From contig NZ_CP195191.1 in NCBI RefSeq assembly GCF_051200875.1, positions 3,720,001 through 3,784,000 on the forward strand: a stretch of DNA of 64,000 nucleotides. Reading direction: 5' to 3'. Source of the DNA: Pseudotabrizicola sp051200875. Its GTDB lineage: Bacteria; Pseudomonadota; Alphaproteobacteria; Rhodobacterales; Rhodobacteraceae. The notes beneath the pieces were generated by a model, which was given only the letters and a program-made list of their open reading frames with translations, did not search any database and was not told the origin of the DNA. The position numbers and the translations under genes are program-made. Below, one piece after another: positions 26,443-35,215 of this stretch; position 1 is the stretch's first letter, and each line of letters opens with the position of its first letter.

Positions 26443-28157
26443 GTCCTGACCCCGGCAAAACGCGCTTGCCAGTCGACGCGCTCCTCGTCGGTGATCTTGC
26501 GGAACAGGTTTTCGGGAACGCTGAACGCATGCCCGGCCGGAAGGGCGCGGATCGCGTCAGACAGATGTTCAGGCCATGTCCAGTCATCGCAGCCCATCGC
26601 TTGCATCATCGTCGCCGCGGCGTCAGGGATGAAAGGCTGTGACAGGATGGCGTAAATTCGGATCAAGTTCAGGCTCAGGCGGATTTGGGCCTCGGCCCGC
26701 TCTGGCTCGGTCTTGATTGTGGCCCAAGGTGCCGCCGCTTGCAGATATTCGTTGCCCGCGACCCAAATCGCCCGCAATTCGGCCGCTGCCTTACGAACGT
26801 CCATTGCTGACATGTGGGTTTCATAGTCGCGAACCCGTGCCCCCAGATCTGCGATCAAGGCGGTTTCCTGTGGTCCGAACTCTCCACCGGCTGGAACCGT
26901 CTCGCCCAGCTTTGAACGGGCGAACTTGGTTACGCGGCTGACGAAGTTCCCAAGAACATCGGCCAGATCCTTGTTCACAGCAGTCTGGAAATTGTCCCAT
27001 GTGAATTCGCTGTCCGAACTTTCCGGAGCGTGGCTGAGCAGCCACCAGCGCCAGTAATCCGACGGAAGGATCGACAAGGCCTGATCCATGAAGACGCCGC
27101 GCCCGCGCGAGGTCGAGAACTGGCCACCGTCATAGTTCAGGTAGTTGAACGATTTCAGGTAATCGACCAGTTTCCACGGCTCGCCCGAGCCAAGGATGGT
27201 GGCCGGGAAAGACAGGGTGTGGAAAGGCACGTTGTCCTTACCCATAAACTGATAATAGGTCACGTCATGGGCACCCTTGTCGGTGCGCCACCAGCGTTCC
27301 CATGCGGCATCGTCCAGTCCGTTTGCATCGGCCCATTCAGCGGTGCCCGCGATATATTCGATGGGGGCGTCGAACCAGACGTAGAAGACCTTGCCTTCCA
27401 TGCCCGGCCAAGGTTGGTCGCCCTTTTTGACAGGAATACCCCAATGCAGGTCGCGGGTAATGCCACGATCCTGAAGCCCATCACCGTCATTCAGCCATTT
27501 CTTGGCAATCGAGGTCGTCAGTACGGGCCAATCGGTTTTCGAGTCGATCCATGCCTCCAGCTTGTCCTTCAGAGCGCGCTGCATCAGGTACAAGTGCTTT
27601 GTCTCGCGCTGTTCCAGATTTGTGCTGCCGGAAATCGTGGAATGCGGGTTGATCAGGTCGGTCGGGTCCAATTGCTTTGTGCAATTATCGCACTGGTCGC
27701 CACGGGCCGAGTCATAGCCGCAGTTCGGGCAGGTGCCTTCGATATAGCGGTCGGGTAGGAAGCGGCCATCGTCGATCGAGTAGATCATCTTTTCCGAGAC
27801 TTCGCGGATCAGGCCGTTTTCGGCCAGTTTTCCTGCGAAATGTTGGGTCAACTGATGATTGCGCTGGCTGGAAGAACGCCCGAAATGGTCAAAGGACAGC
27901 CGGAAGCCGCGGGCGATTTCGGCCTGAACCTCGTGCATTTCGGCGCAGTAATCGGCCACAGGCTTGCCTGCTTTGGCGGCTGCCAATTCGGCAGGCGTGC
28001 CGTGTTCATCGGTCGCACAGATGAACATCACCTCGTTTCCGCGCGCCCGCATGTAGCGTGCAAACAGGTCAGCCGGAAGCTGGCTGCCCACGAGGTTGCC
28101 CAGATGCTTGATCCCGTTGATATAGGGAATGGCGGAGGTGATGAGAATCCGTGCCAT
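26439..28157 (-). CDS. metG: methionyl-tRNA synthetase
   Basis: 572 residues, class I synthetase. The start at 28157 (MARILITSAIPYINGIKHLGN) carries the HIGH-type motif as HLGN. The zinc knuckle is CPNCGYDSARGDQCDNC. The KMSKS loop reads KFSTSRG-like (QFSTSRGRGVF). The anticodon-binding helical domain follows, with AAPWATIKTEPERA. There is no C-terminal EMAP/tRNA-binding domain. It is the upstream partner of neuA in a 4-nt overlap. Confidence 0.95.
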   Translation of the reverse strand: MARILITSAIPYINGIKHLGNLVGSQLPADLFARYMRARGNEVMFICATDEHGTPAELAAAKAGKPVADYCAEMHEVQAEIARGFRLSFDHFGRSSSQRNHQLTQHFAGKLAENGLIREVSEKMIYSIDDGRFLPDRYIEGTCPNCGYDSARGDQCDNCTKQLDPTDLINPHSTISGSTNLEQRETKHLYLMQRALKDKLEAWIDSKTDWPVLTTSIAKKWLNDGDGLQDRGITRDLHWGIPVKKGDQPWPGMEGKVFYVWFDAPIEYIAGTAEWADANGLDDAAWERWWRTDKGAHDVTYYQFMGKDNVPFHTLSFPATILGSGEPWKLVDYLKSFNYLNYDGGQFSTSRGRGVFMDQALSILPSDYWRWWLLSHAPESSDSEFTWDNFQTAVNKDLADVLGNFVSRVTKFARSKLGETVPAGGEFGPQETALIADLGARVRDYETHMSAMDVRKAAAELRAIWVAGNEYLQAAAPWATIKTEPERAEAQIRLSLNLIRIYAILSQPFIPDAAATMMQAMGCDDWTWPEHLSDAIRALPAGHAFSVPENLFRKITDEERVDWQARFAGVRT

Positions 28158-28384
28158 GATGCGCCCTTTGTTGTCTGGGCGCTCGTTTATCCTGTCTTTA
28201 CAGGTCATGCCAGTCCATGTGCGGGCCGATTTGCGTTCATGCAGGGAATTGCCCGGTTTTAGTCTTTGGCGGCATTACGGGTCGTCAGGAATCTACTTCT
28301 GCTGCCCAGATGGCAGGGCCGTTTGGTTGCACAATGGGTCTCGCGATCGATGCTTGCGGTCGGCGGCATTCGTTAGATCTGTCA

Positions 28385-29044
28385 TCAGGCTTGGGAATGT
28401 TGGGCTGCGAGAGGCTGTGCGACAGTGCCCCCGTCTGCGGCCCGGATCAGCCTCCAGTCTTGTGGGCGTGCTTGCCGTGCTCGCGAAAGCCGGATCTGCA
28501 AGGCGATCCCTTCTGAGTCCAATAGACCCGAGGGCGCTGGCATTGGGTTAGCTTGCCACCTGCTTTCTACCCCCTGTGCGCCGCCGGATCCCGGCGTCAA
28601 CAGCAACCCAATGGGGGCGGTCTGACCGGTGCCAAGTGCCGTCTCTGCCGCCAGATGCAGGCGGCGCACAGCGGTCAAGTTGGGCGGTTCGGGGAACTCG
28701 GCCACGACAACTGGCGCGGTTCCAGATCGGAGCCCCTCTTCCATCGCCCACTGTATATCTTCTGCCCTTCGGCATTGGACAAAGATGATGCGGCCGGGGT
28801 GCAGATAATCTCGCATCCCGCAGGAATAGGGGCGCTCGGGGAACCATGCGGGCGCGGCCCATATGACAGGGCCGGTGGATAAAGAGAGCGTCATCAAGGC
28901 AAAGGCAATTCGGGACGGGCCGCAGAATTCATGTACGCGGCCCCGCATGAGGCCAGGCCCGATCTCCCCGGGCAGCGCAAGCAGCTGCGGGTGGCGCGGG
29001 CCTTTGGAGGGCAGGCCGGAAATCTGGTGAATCGGCAGACTCAT
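28385..29044 (-). CDS. ImuA-like RecA-related protein, orphan in this window
   Basis: 219 residues resembling alphaproteobacterial ImuA, part of the ImuA-ImuB-DnaE2 translesion mutasome. The region VHEFCGPSRIAFALMTLS replaces the P-loop, which is degenerate as in other ImuA proteins. HPGRIIFVQCRRAEDIQWAMEEGLR and NLTAVRRLHLAAE are family-like, as is TPGSGGAQGVESRWQANP. Normally imuB and dnaE2 follow; here the next gene is metG after 227 empty bases. The gene has probably been separated from its partners or serves with a distant imuB. Confidence 0.68.
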   Translation of the reverse strand: MSLPIHQISGLPSKGPRHPQLLALPGEIGPGLMRGRVHEFCGPSRIAFALMTLSLSTGPVIWAAPAWFPERPYSCGMRDYLHPGRIIFVQCRRAEDIQWAMEEGLRSGTAPVVVAEFPEPPNLTAVRRLHLAAETALGTGQTAPIGLLLTPGSGGAQGVESRWQANPMPAPSGLLDSEGIALQIRLSRARQARPQDWRLIRAADGGTVAQPLAAQHSQA

Positions 29045-29154
29045 GCGTAAAAGATAAATCGTTCACTATTTGTTCTCAATTCCAATTCGTGACTTGCCCA
29101 CAGGGATGCAGCCATTACCTTGTAGCCAAATGCAGAAATCAACGGGATGGCATC

Positions 29155-30198
29155 ATGAATCGGGTTCAACTGGGGCGAACTGGGATCGAAGTATCACAAC
29201 TCTGCCTCGGGACCATGACTTGGGGCAGCCAGAATAGCGAAGCCGAAGGGCACGCGCAGGCTGACATGGCAGTCGCGCAGGGCGTCACGTTCTGGGACAC
29301 CGCAGAAATGTATCCCACCAATCCCGTGCGGAAAGAAACGGTCGGGGACACCGAGCGCATCATCGGCAGTTGGCTAAAGTCGCGCGGGGGGCGGTCACGC
29401 CTGCAGATCGCCACCAAGATAACAGGTGCCGGGCAAATGATGGTGCGTGACGGAGAGGCCGTCACTGGAGACAGCCTGCGACGGGCCGTCGAGCAGTCTT
29501 TGCTTCGCCTGCAAACCGATTACATCGACCTTTATCAACTGCATTGGCCGAACAGGGGCAGTTACCATTTCCGCCAAGCCTGGCGTTATCAGCCAAAGGT
29601 GACCGACCGCGCAGCGGTCGAGGCCAATATGCTGGATGTCCTGAAATCTGCCAAAGACCTGATTGCCGAAGGCAAGATCCGGGCAATCGGGCTTTCGAAC
29701 GAAAGCGTCTGGGGGGCAGGGACTTGGCTAAGGCTGGCAGAGCAACACGATCTTCCCAGAATGGCATCAGTGCAGAACGAATATTCGCTTCTGTGCCGCC
29801 AGTTCGACACCGACTGGTGCGAATTCAGCATGATCGAAGACATGCCCCTCTTGGCGTTCTCGCCACTGGCGACGGGTCTTCTGTCCGGGAAGTATGCGGG
29901 TGACGTGACCCCTGACGGCACAAGGCGCAGCTTTACGCCGGACCTCGGTGGCCGTGTTACGACACAGGTCTTTCCTGCCGTGGCGGCCTATCTTGGGATC
30001 GCTGCCAAGCACGGGCTGGACCCATGTCAGATGGCGATTGCGTTCTGTTTAAGTCGGCCCTTCCCGTGCATCCCGATCATCGGGGCATCATCGTTGGACC
30101 AACTTGCGCTAAATATCCGTGCTGCCGAATTGACACTAAGCGACGACGTGATGGCTGATATTGCGCAAGTGCATCGGCAATATCCGGCTCCTTATTGA
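29155..30198 (+). CDS. NADP(H)-dependent aldo/keto reductase, Tas-like
   Basis: 347 residues with the AKR TIM barrel. The start at 29155 (MNRVQLGRTGIEVSQLCLGTMTWG) has a purine-rich GGGATGG upstream. FWDTAEMYP holds the Asp and Tyr of the catalytic tetrad, ATKITGAG the Lys, and YQLHWPNRG the His. The closest named relative is E. coli Tas. Substrate unknown. A 9-bp inverted repeat covers the stop codon. Confidence 0.88.
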   Translation: MNRVQLGRTGIEVSQLCLGTMTWGSQNSEAEGHAQADMAVAQGVTFWDTAEMYPTNPVRKETVGDTERIIGSWLKSRGGRSRLQIATKITGAGQMMVRDGEAVTGDSLRRAVEQSLLRLQTDYIDLYQLHWPNRGSYHFRQAWRYQPKVTDRAAVEANMLDVLKSAKDLIAEGKIRAIGLSNESVWGAGTWLRLAEQHDLPRMASVQNEYSLLCRQFDTDWCEFSMIEDMPLLAFSPLATGLLSGKYAGDVTPDGTRRSFTPDLGGRVTTQVFPAVAAYLGIAAKHGLDPCQMAIAFCLSRPFPCIPIIGASSLDQLALNIRAAELTLSDDVMADIAQVHRQYPAPY

Positions 30199-30214
30199 TC
30201 TGGCTCCAGATCAA
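30195..30214 (+). terminator. inverted repeat over the aldo/keto reductase stop codon
   Basis: Perfect 9-bp arms (30195-30203 and 30206-30214) with a 2-base loop. The left arm includes the TGA. No T-run follows, so intrinsic termination is uncertain; it may instead protect the 3' end. Confidence 0.3.
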
Positions 30215-30282
30215 CGGGATCCGGGCTTGCATCTGAGTGTGGTTTCAGGCCTTCTTTCCGCAAAAAGATAAGGGGCAGGTCG

Positions 30283-30876
30283 GTGCGGCGGTATTTGGCA
30301 TCAGTAAAAGAAGCGGGTTTGGGTCTGGCCTTGTCCTTGATCTTGTCTGCTTGCCAGCTTCCCCTCGCCAACGGCGACACCGTGGACGGAGGGGTAAACC
30401 CGATTACGGGGGGCGCAGTCGAAACCACCAGTCTCGATGCAGCGCCTGCGACAGATACGCCAGCAGACGTGGCCAAGCCGAAAAGTGACGACGGGGGCAA
30501 CGAAAAACCAGCGGATATGCCAACACCAAAGCCGCGCCCGGTTGTAGACCCCGCAAAGACCAAGGATGCACCAGAGCCTGCGAAACTGGACCAGGCTCCA
30601 GCGCCGCCAGCTCCGACCCCGGCCGCAGCGGCACCTAAATCAGCCTCACAGCTTGCCTGTGAAAAGGCAAAAGGCGTTTGGACACTGGCAGGAAGCGGCA
30701 GCGCGGCCTTTTGCCAAAAGCCCACGCGAGATGGCGGGAAACTGTGTCGGGCTTCGACAGATTGCGAAGGTTATTGTCTTGCCCGGTCCCGCACATGCGC
30801 ACCAATCACCCCGATGTTCGGATGCCAAGACATCCTGAACGAAGATGGCCGGATGTTGACACAATGCATAGATTAA
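30283..30876 (+). CDS. Cys-rich Pro/Ala-rich lipoprotein, unknown function
   Basis: 197 residues, GTG start at 30283 with AAGGGG 7 bases upstream. The lipoprotein signal ends in LILSAC. A low-complexity Pro/Ala/Asp/Lys linker of about 90 residues follows, a probable periplasmic or outer-membrane spacer. The C-terminal domain (about 128-197) has eight cysteines, enough for four disulfides (CEKAKGVW...FCQKP, LCRASTDCEGYC, RTCAP, FGCQD). No family recognised. It overlaps the next lipocalin gene by 13 bases, so the products probably act together. Confidence 0.7.
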   Translation: MRRYLASVKEAGLGLALSLILSACQLPLANGDTVDGGVNPITGGAVETTSLDAAPATDTPADVAKPKSDDGGNEKPADMPTPKPRPVVDPAKTKDAPEPAKLDQAPAPPAPTPAAAAPKSASQLACEKAKGVWTLAGSGSAAFCQKPTRDGGKLCRASTDCEGYCLARSRTCAPITPMFGCQDILNEDGRMLTQCID

Positions 30877-31367
30877 GCGCCGCCGTCCTTTTCTTGGTGA
30901 TGGGCGCCTGTATTCCGAAGACACCAGAGACAACAACTGATCGTTTTCGTGCGGCTTCCGCTCCGATGTGGTCAAGCGCCCAATTCAACCCAGGAAAATT
31001 GCCAGGACGATGGGGGCAATCCGCAACCTTTGCGTCGGCGCCTTCCCCCTGCAAACCCGGCGGCGCAGAGTTTTCAAACGTCGGCGGGGCAATCCATTTA
31101 GCTGCTCGCTTGTGCCTCGCGGGGCAGGACATGGCGATTTCTGGACCGGTCAAGATGGTCGGGCCTGGTCGGATGGAGATTGACGGACAGCTTTGGTGGG
31201 TAATCTGGGTCGATACTGACTATCGCACCTTGGCTATCGCCACGCCTTCTGGCGCCTATGGGTTCATATTGAACCGCGGCGGAAAGCTGCCCGCAGATCG
31301 TCTGGCAGCGGCGAAAGAGATCTTTGCTTTCAATGGCTATGACGTCGCAAAACTGATCTCGTACTAG
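30864..31367 (+). CDS. lipocalin-like (Blc-type) lipoprotein
   Basis: 167 residues from the ATG at 30864. The lipobox is LVMGAC, Cys16. FNPGKLPGRWGQSATF is the lipocalin GxW start. GPVKMVGPGRMEIDGQLWWVIWVDTDYRTLAIAT resembles the barrel strands of bacterial lipocalins that bind lipids at the outer membrane. It is shorter than typical Blc and the match is to the general family only. The start lies inside the end of the Cys-rich lipoprotein gene. Confidence 0.75.
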   Translation: MHRLSAAVLFLVMGACIPKTPETTTDRFRAASAPMWSSAQFNPGKLPGRWGQSATFASAPSPCKPGGAEFSNVGGAIHLAARLCLAGQDMAISGPVKMVGPGRMEIDGQLWWVIWVDTDYRTLAIATPSGAYGFILNRGGKLPADRLAAAKEIFAFNGYDVAKLISY

Positions 31368-32212
31368 CCAATCTGCGATCTAAGTGCCCGAAGATGTGCT
31401 GGCACGTCGCGCGCGCTCATCGCCGCTTCTCGCACAAGCCAATCAAAGTGGCGACCAAAGCTTTCCACCCGCCCCGTGTCTCTGAAGGCGAGGTAGTGAC
31501 GGCCAAGGTACAGAACAGCGAGCATTGGTCCAAAGACCGTGATCGGCGCAGAGAAGACGCGCCGCGCATCAAAAAGGTAAAGCCGAAGAGAAGGATAAAG
31601 GCTTTCCGTCAGTTCGATCAGACGATCCATTTGTTCCAATCGGAGGCCAACCCCAAGCCCTGAGTAATAGCCGCTTCCTTGACAAAAGGCTTCAAGCTCA
31701 TGCAGCGGAAGCGCTATTTCATAGTCGGATCGTGCGTTTCGCATCCAGGCCAACCTGTCTTCAAATGCTCCGATTGCCTGATCGGCGGTTCTGCCTAGCT
31801 GCGGCGCATATTCCCAATGCACCATGGACCGGGTCTTCAGCATGTCGGGCAGAGTGGCAGGAACATGGCGGATCTTGTAACCGGCCGCTTCGCGATGCCA
31901 ATTGAAGATTGCCTCGTCGATCAGGGCACGGGGAGCCTCGGTCTCGGTCAATTGCGTGGCCAAGAGATCCGCCAAAGGTTCGGGTCGTTGAGACAGCCCC
32001 AAAAGCCAGTCGGCGGAAATTCCCAAGGCCATTGCGCAATCGGCAGCGAGTTGGGCATTTGGCAACCGCTTTTCACTCTGCAATAGCTGACTGATGGTCG
32101 AGCGATCCACATGAACCGACCGGGCTAACGCGCTCTGCGACATCCCGCGTTGCTCCATGGCTTCTGCCAGCCTTGTGCGAAATAGAATTGCGCGGTCGCG
32201 TTTGTCGATCAT
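31364..32212 (-). CDS. XRE-type helix-turn-helix transcriptional regulator
   Basis: 282 residues. The N-terminal Cro/CI HTH is at about 10-66 (MSQSALARSVHVDRSTISQLL). A 200-residue C-terminal domain of unknown ligand specificity follows, without recognised metal or amino-acid binding motifs. It is divergent from a fatty acid desaturase gene across 120 AT-rich bases containing an inverted repeat, so the desaturase is its likely target along with its own gene. The end overlaps the lipocalin gene tail by 4 bases. Confidence 0.82.
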   Translation of the reverse strand: MIDKRDRAILFRTRLAEAMEQRGMSQSALARSVHVDRSTISQLLQSEKRLPNAQLAADCAMALGISADWLLGLSQRPEPLADLLATQLTETEAPRALIDEAIFNWHREAAGYKIRHVPATLPDMLKTRSMVHWEYAPQLGRTADQAIGAFEDRLAWMRNARSDYEIALPLHELEAFCQGSGYYSGLGVGLRLEQMDRLIELTESLYPSLRLYLFDARRVFSAPITVFGPMLAVLYLGRHYLAFRDTGRVESFGRHFDWLVREAAMSARDVPAHLRALRSQIG

Positions 32213-32222
32213 TTTCTACTCA

Positions 32223-32240
32223 TGTTTATTAAACTAAACA
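32223..32240. promoter_or_regulatory. candidate operator between regulator and desaturase
   Basis: Inverted repeat with 6-bp arms TGTTTA and TAAACA around 6 bases, 10 bases upstream of the regulator start. It overlaps a second small palindrome (ACTAA-ACA-TTAGT, 32233-32245). The position fits an autoregulatory site of the HTH protein. Confidence 0.4.
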
Positions 32241-32332
32241 TTAGTGACTATATGTTGCTTATCCTTCGGGTTTTCCTTTCAAAATGCAAGTGATAGGCAC
32301 AATGGCGTGAGGTCCGATCCGCCGAGATTCAA

Positions 32333-33292
32333 GTGACATACGCCAAGACTGAAAACGGACATCCCGCAGTAGAATGGCCAACGCTCGCCCTTCTTGGTGC
32401 GACTTATCTGATATGGGTCGTGGCGACGTCATACGGCTATGGGTATTCTCCGGTCTTGGCGACCCTTGTGACTGGTGTTGCCATCGCGCAGTTTTCATCG
32501 CTTCAGCATGAAGTCTTGCACGGACACCCATTCAGAAACCGCTTGCTGAATGAGATGCTGGTTTTCCCCGGCCTTACGTTGACAGTGCCATACGGAAGAT
32601 TTCGTGACACGCATCTGGCGCATCACCACGATCCGAACCTGACAGACCCCTATGATGACCCTGAATCGAACTTTGTCGATCCCGTGGTCTGGGCGCGTCT
32701 GCCCAAGGTGTATCAGGCCATTTTACGGGCGAACAACACCTTGCTTGGCCGCGTGACGATCGGGCCTTTGCTTGGAAATATTCTCTGGCTGAAAAGTGAA
32801 GCTCGCCTACTGCTTTCCGGCAACATGCCCGTGATCCGCGATTGGCTTTTGCATTTGGCCGGCGTTTGTCTGGTTCTGATATGGCTATCTGCAGCAGGCA
32901 TGTCTGTATGGGCCTATTTGATCGCGGCCTACATCGGGCACGGCTTGTTGAAAATCCGCACTTTTCTTGAACACCGCGCCCATGAAGCGGCAAGAGCAAG
33001 GACCGTTATTGTCGAAGATCATGGGCCGCTGTCGTGGCTTTTCCTCAACAACAATTTGCACTCGGTTCACCACTGCCATCCAAACATAGCTTGGTACCGG
33101 CTTCCGAAGGTCTATGAGGCGCAAAAAGCGCATTACCAAGCCAGAAATGCGGGATATGTCTATCGGTCCTACCCGCAGATCTTCAAATCCTATCTTCTGC
33201 GCACGAAAGATCCGGTCCCGCATCCGATGATGCCCGTGAACCGCAAAGAAGAAACCCAAGGCTGCTGCGATCTGCTCGACAAAGCGTCCTGA
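32333..33292 (+). CDS. membrane fatty acid desaturase
   Basis: 319 residues, GTG start at 32333. The three histidine boxes of the membrane di-iron family are complete: HEVLHGH, HLAHHHD and HSVHHCH. Several hydrophobic segments lie between them (around 22-48 and 160-200). It introduces a double bond, or hydroxylates, a lipid or carotenoid; the exact substrate is not predicted. Divergent from the XRE regulator, which probably controls it. Confidence 0.88.
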   Translation: MTYAKTENGHPAVEWPTLALLGATYLIWVVATSYGYGYSPVLATLVTGVAIAQFSSLQHEVLHGHPFRNRLLNEMLVFPGLTLTVPYGRFRDTHLAHHHDPNLTDPYDDPESNFVDPVVWARLPKVYQAILRANNTLLGRVTIGPLLGNILWLKSEARLLLSGNMPVIRDWLLHLAGVCLVLIWLSAAGMSVWAYLIAAYIGHGLLKIRTFLEHRAHEAARARTVIVEDHGPLSWLFLNNNLHSVHHCHPNIAWYRLPKVYEAQKAHYQARNAGYVYRSYPQIFKSYLLRTKDPVPHPMMPVNRKEETQGCCDLLDKAS

Positions 33293-33298
33293 TCAAGG

Positions 33299-33907
33299 TC
33301 AAACGAGTCTTCGGAACTGTGGCATATCACCAGAGTTGTCGAAGAACGGAACGCCTTCATCCTTTGCGCCAGCGAAATGTGCGGCCACTTCTGACAAGAC
33401 CACTTCGGTGATGAACGGCAGATCAAGGGCTTTTGCCTCGGCAAGACCGATCCAGTGAAGATGACTCAGTTCATCTTCAGCCCGTGAGAAATCGTCCAGA
33501 TCGCCCGTAACAAGCGAAGCATCTGCCAGAAAGAACCGGGCGTCAAAGCGGCGGCTGCGGCCCGGAGGCGTTATGGCCCGAAAAAAGAACGTCATTGCTG
33601 AGGAAACGTCTGTTCGTAAGCGCAACCCAGTCTCTTCCAACAATTCGCGAAGCGCGGCTCCGGCGATTGCGGCAGGAGAAGGAGCGTCGTCGGGACAAGA
33701 CAGAGACAGGCGCCGAATGCAGGTCGTCCCAAGTGGCAAAGGATCGGCAGTATCACCTTTATCGACGGCGCCACCGGGAAATACGTATTTTGAAGGCATG
33801 AAGGCCGCATTTGCCCCGCGCTGCCCCATTAGAACCTGAACCTCGCCGGCGTGCTTGCGCCACAAGATTACCGTCGCGGCGGAACGCACGGGCGTATTGT
33901 CGGCCAT
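33299..33907 (-). CDS. Nudix hydrolase
   Basis: 202 residues from the ATG at 33907 (MADNTPVRSAATVILWRK), chosen over an upstream ATG with unconserved residues. The Nudix region is split as in the NUDT7/CoA-pyrophosphatase-like subgroup: PSKYVFPGGAVDKGD, an insertion, then ALRELLEETGLRL carrying the metal-binding REXXEE. Substrate unknown. It follows the DUF983 gene by only 5 bases on the same strand. Confidence 0.83.
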   Translation of the reverse strand: MADNTPVRSAATVILWRKHAGEVQVLMGQRGANAAFMPSKYVFPGGAVDKGDTADPLPLGTTCIRRLSLSCPDDAPSPAAIAGAALRELLEETGLRLRTDVSSAMTFFFRAITPPGRSRRFDARFFLADASLVTGDLDDFSRAEDELSHLHWIGLAEAKALDLPFITEVVLSEVAAHFAGAKDEGVPFFDNSGDMPQFRRLV

Positions 33908-33912
33908 GGTTC

Positions 33913-34323
33913 TTATTCGCCGGGCACTATTCGGCCAAAGCCGTGCATCCGTTTGGCCCATTGGATGGCTACCACCAAGCCTTTGAGGCGGGGAAGCAAC
34001 CAGAGCGAAAGCGCCACGGTGCCGACCGAGAAGACCGTCGCCAGCACCAGCGGGTCTGGTCTGTAATGGGTGAAAACGTAAAGGATCAATGGCGCCATGA
34101 TGTGACCCACGATCAGGATCGTCAGATAGGCTGGCCCATCATCAGCGCGATGGTGATGCAGTTCTTCGCCGCAGACGGGGCAGCTTTCCCGGACTTTCAG
34201 ATAGCCGCGAAGCATTGGGCCAGCGCCGCAATTCGGGCATTTCCGACGCCATCCACGCAGGATCGCTGGTTTCACCGGGCGCTCATCAACCACGTCACCA
34301 CCATGGAGTTCTGTCATGGTCAT
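33913..34323 (-). CDS. DUF983 membrane protein
   Basis: 136 residues. The N-terminus carries CPNCGAGPMLRGYLKV and CPVCGEELHHHRADDGPAY, the zinc-ribbon-like pairs of DUF983. Two transmembrane helices follow (ILIVGHIMAPLILYVF and LATVFSVGTVALSLWLLP). The start at 34323 has AGGA 8 bases upstream; the in-frame ATG at 34317 is equally possible. The family is widespread in alphaproteobacteria and of unknown function. Confidence 0.83.
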   Translation of the reverse strand: MTMTELHGGDVVDERPVKPAILRGWRRKCPNCGAGPMLRGYLKVRESCPVCGEELHHHRADDGPAYLTILIVGHIMAPLILYVFTHYRPDPLVLATVFSVGTVALSLWLLPRLKGLVVAIQWAKRMHGFGRIVPGE

Positions 34324-34557
34324 ACCAATTCCTGTCAGTTCGGCTTCCAAGAGCCATCCAATACCAAGGTCTTGAGTGCCCCGCTCGGCACCTCAGATAG
34401 CGCAAACGCCGCTCATTTTGGAGAGCTCTTTCGGACGTTGTGCGCCTTTGTCGCAAGCGCCGAAAGATTAGCGACGGAAACCAAAACGTGGTGCGTAAGA
34501 GAAGCATAAGGGCCAGACAAGAACGGTCAGGCCAAAAACAGAAAAAGGAAGCAGAAC

Positions 34558-35124
34558 ATGACACGCACGATGAAACTGACGGCCTTGACCATGGCGACCT
34601 TGGCCTCTGCGCTGGTTGCAACCACTGCATTTGCCGACCGTGGCAACGGTATGGGCATGGGTGGACCTGGCATGGAGCGCGGAATGGGGATCCCGTTTGC
34701 TGAATTCAACTTCGCCGAGGTGGATGCGGATCAGGACGGCAAGATCACGGAAGCCGAACTGTCCGCTTGGCATGCGGCGCGCACCAAGGCGCTGGATGCG
34801 GATGGTGACGGTTTCATTTCTGCCGACGAATTGGCCGCAATGCAAATGCAGGGCATGGAGGCCCGTGTGAAAGAGCGCAGCGCACAGATGGTGACCCGTC
34901 TGGATGCGGATGGCGACGGCAAGCTTTCGGCTACTGAACTGGCATCGCGTCCTGTACCGACCGGCCTTGTCGACCGTCTGGACACGGACAACGACGGTGC
35001 GATCAGCCAAGCCGAGATCGACGCGGCCAAAGCAAAGATGGCCGAAGGCCCGAAGGGCTTTAAGAAGAAGCGTTTTGGTCATGGCGAAGGCCATGAAGGC
35101 GGCTTCGGACGCGGCAATAACTGA
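34558..35124 (+). CDS. periplasmic EF-hand calcium-binding protein
   Basis: 188 residues. Sec signal peptide (ALVATTAFA), a Met/Gly-rich segment, then four EF-hand loops: DADQDGKITEAE, DADGDGFISADE, DADGDGKLSATE and DTDNDGAISQAE. All have Asp at positions 1, 3 and 5, and Glu at 12, so Ca binding is likely. The Lys/Gly/His-rich tail is unusual. It is upstream of an ECF sigma factor gene on the same strand. AAGGAAG precedes the start. Confidence 0.88.
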   Translation: MTRTMKLTALTMATLASALVATTAFADRGNGMGMGGPGMERGMGIPFAEFNFAEVDADQDGKITEAELSAWHAARTKALDADGDGFISADELAAMQMQGMEARVKERSAQMVTRLDADGDGKLSATELASRPVPTGLVDRLDTDNDGAISQAEIDAAKAKMAEGPKGFKKKRFGHGEGHEGGFGRGNN

Positions 35125-35144
35125 TCCGGCATCAGACGAAGTCT

Positions 35145-35167
35145 CGCGCCGCCACTTGCGCGGCGCG
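35145..35167 (+). terminator. GC-rich hairpin between the EF-hand and sigma factor genes
   Basis: Perfect 8-bp stem (35145-35152 with 35160-35167), 7-base loop, followed by GGGGCTTT. It is either a terminator of the EF-hand transcript or partial attenuation before the sigma factor. Confidence 0.45.
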
Positions 35168-35215
35168 GGGCTTTCAGTCGGGTTCGAATGACGCTAAGCC
35201 ATTTGCAGGATGGAA

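Noticed and set aside
30192..30725. Minus-strand frame of 177 codons opposite the Cys-rich lipoprotein
   Set aside because: Ala/Gly/Ser-rich mirror of a Pro/Ala linker; the plus strand has a lipobox and a ribosome site.
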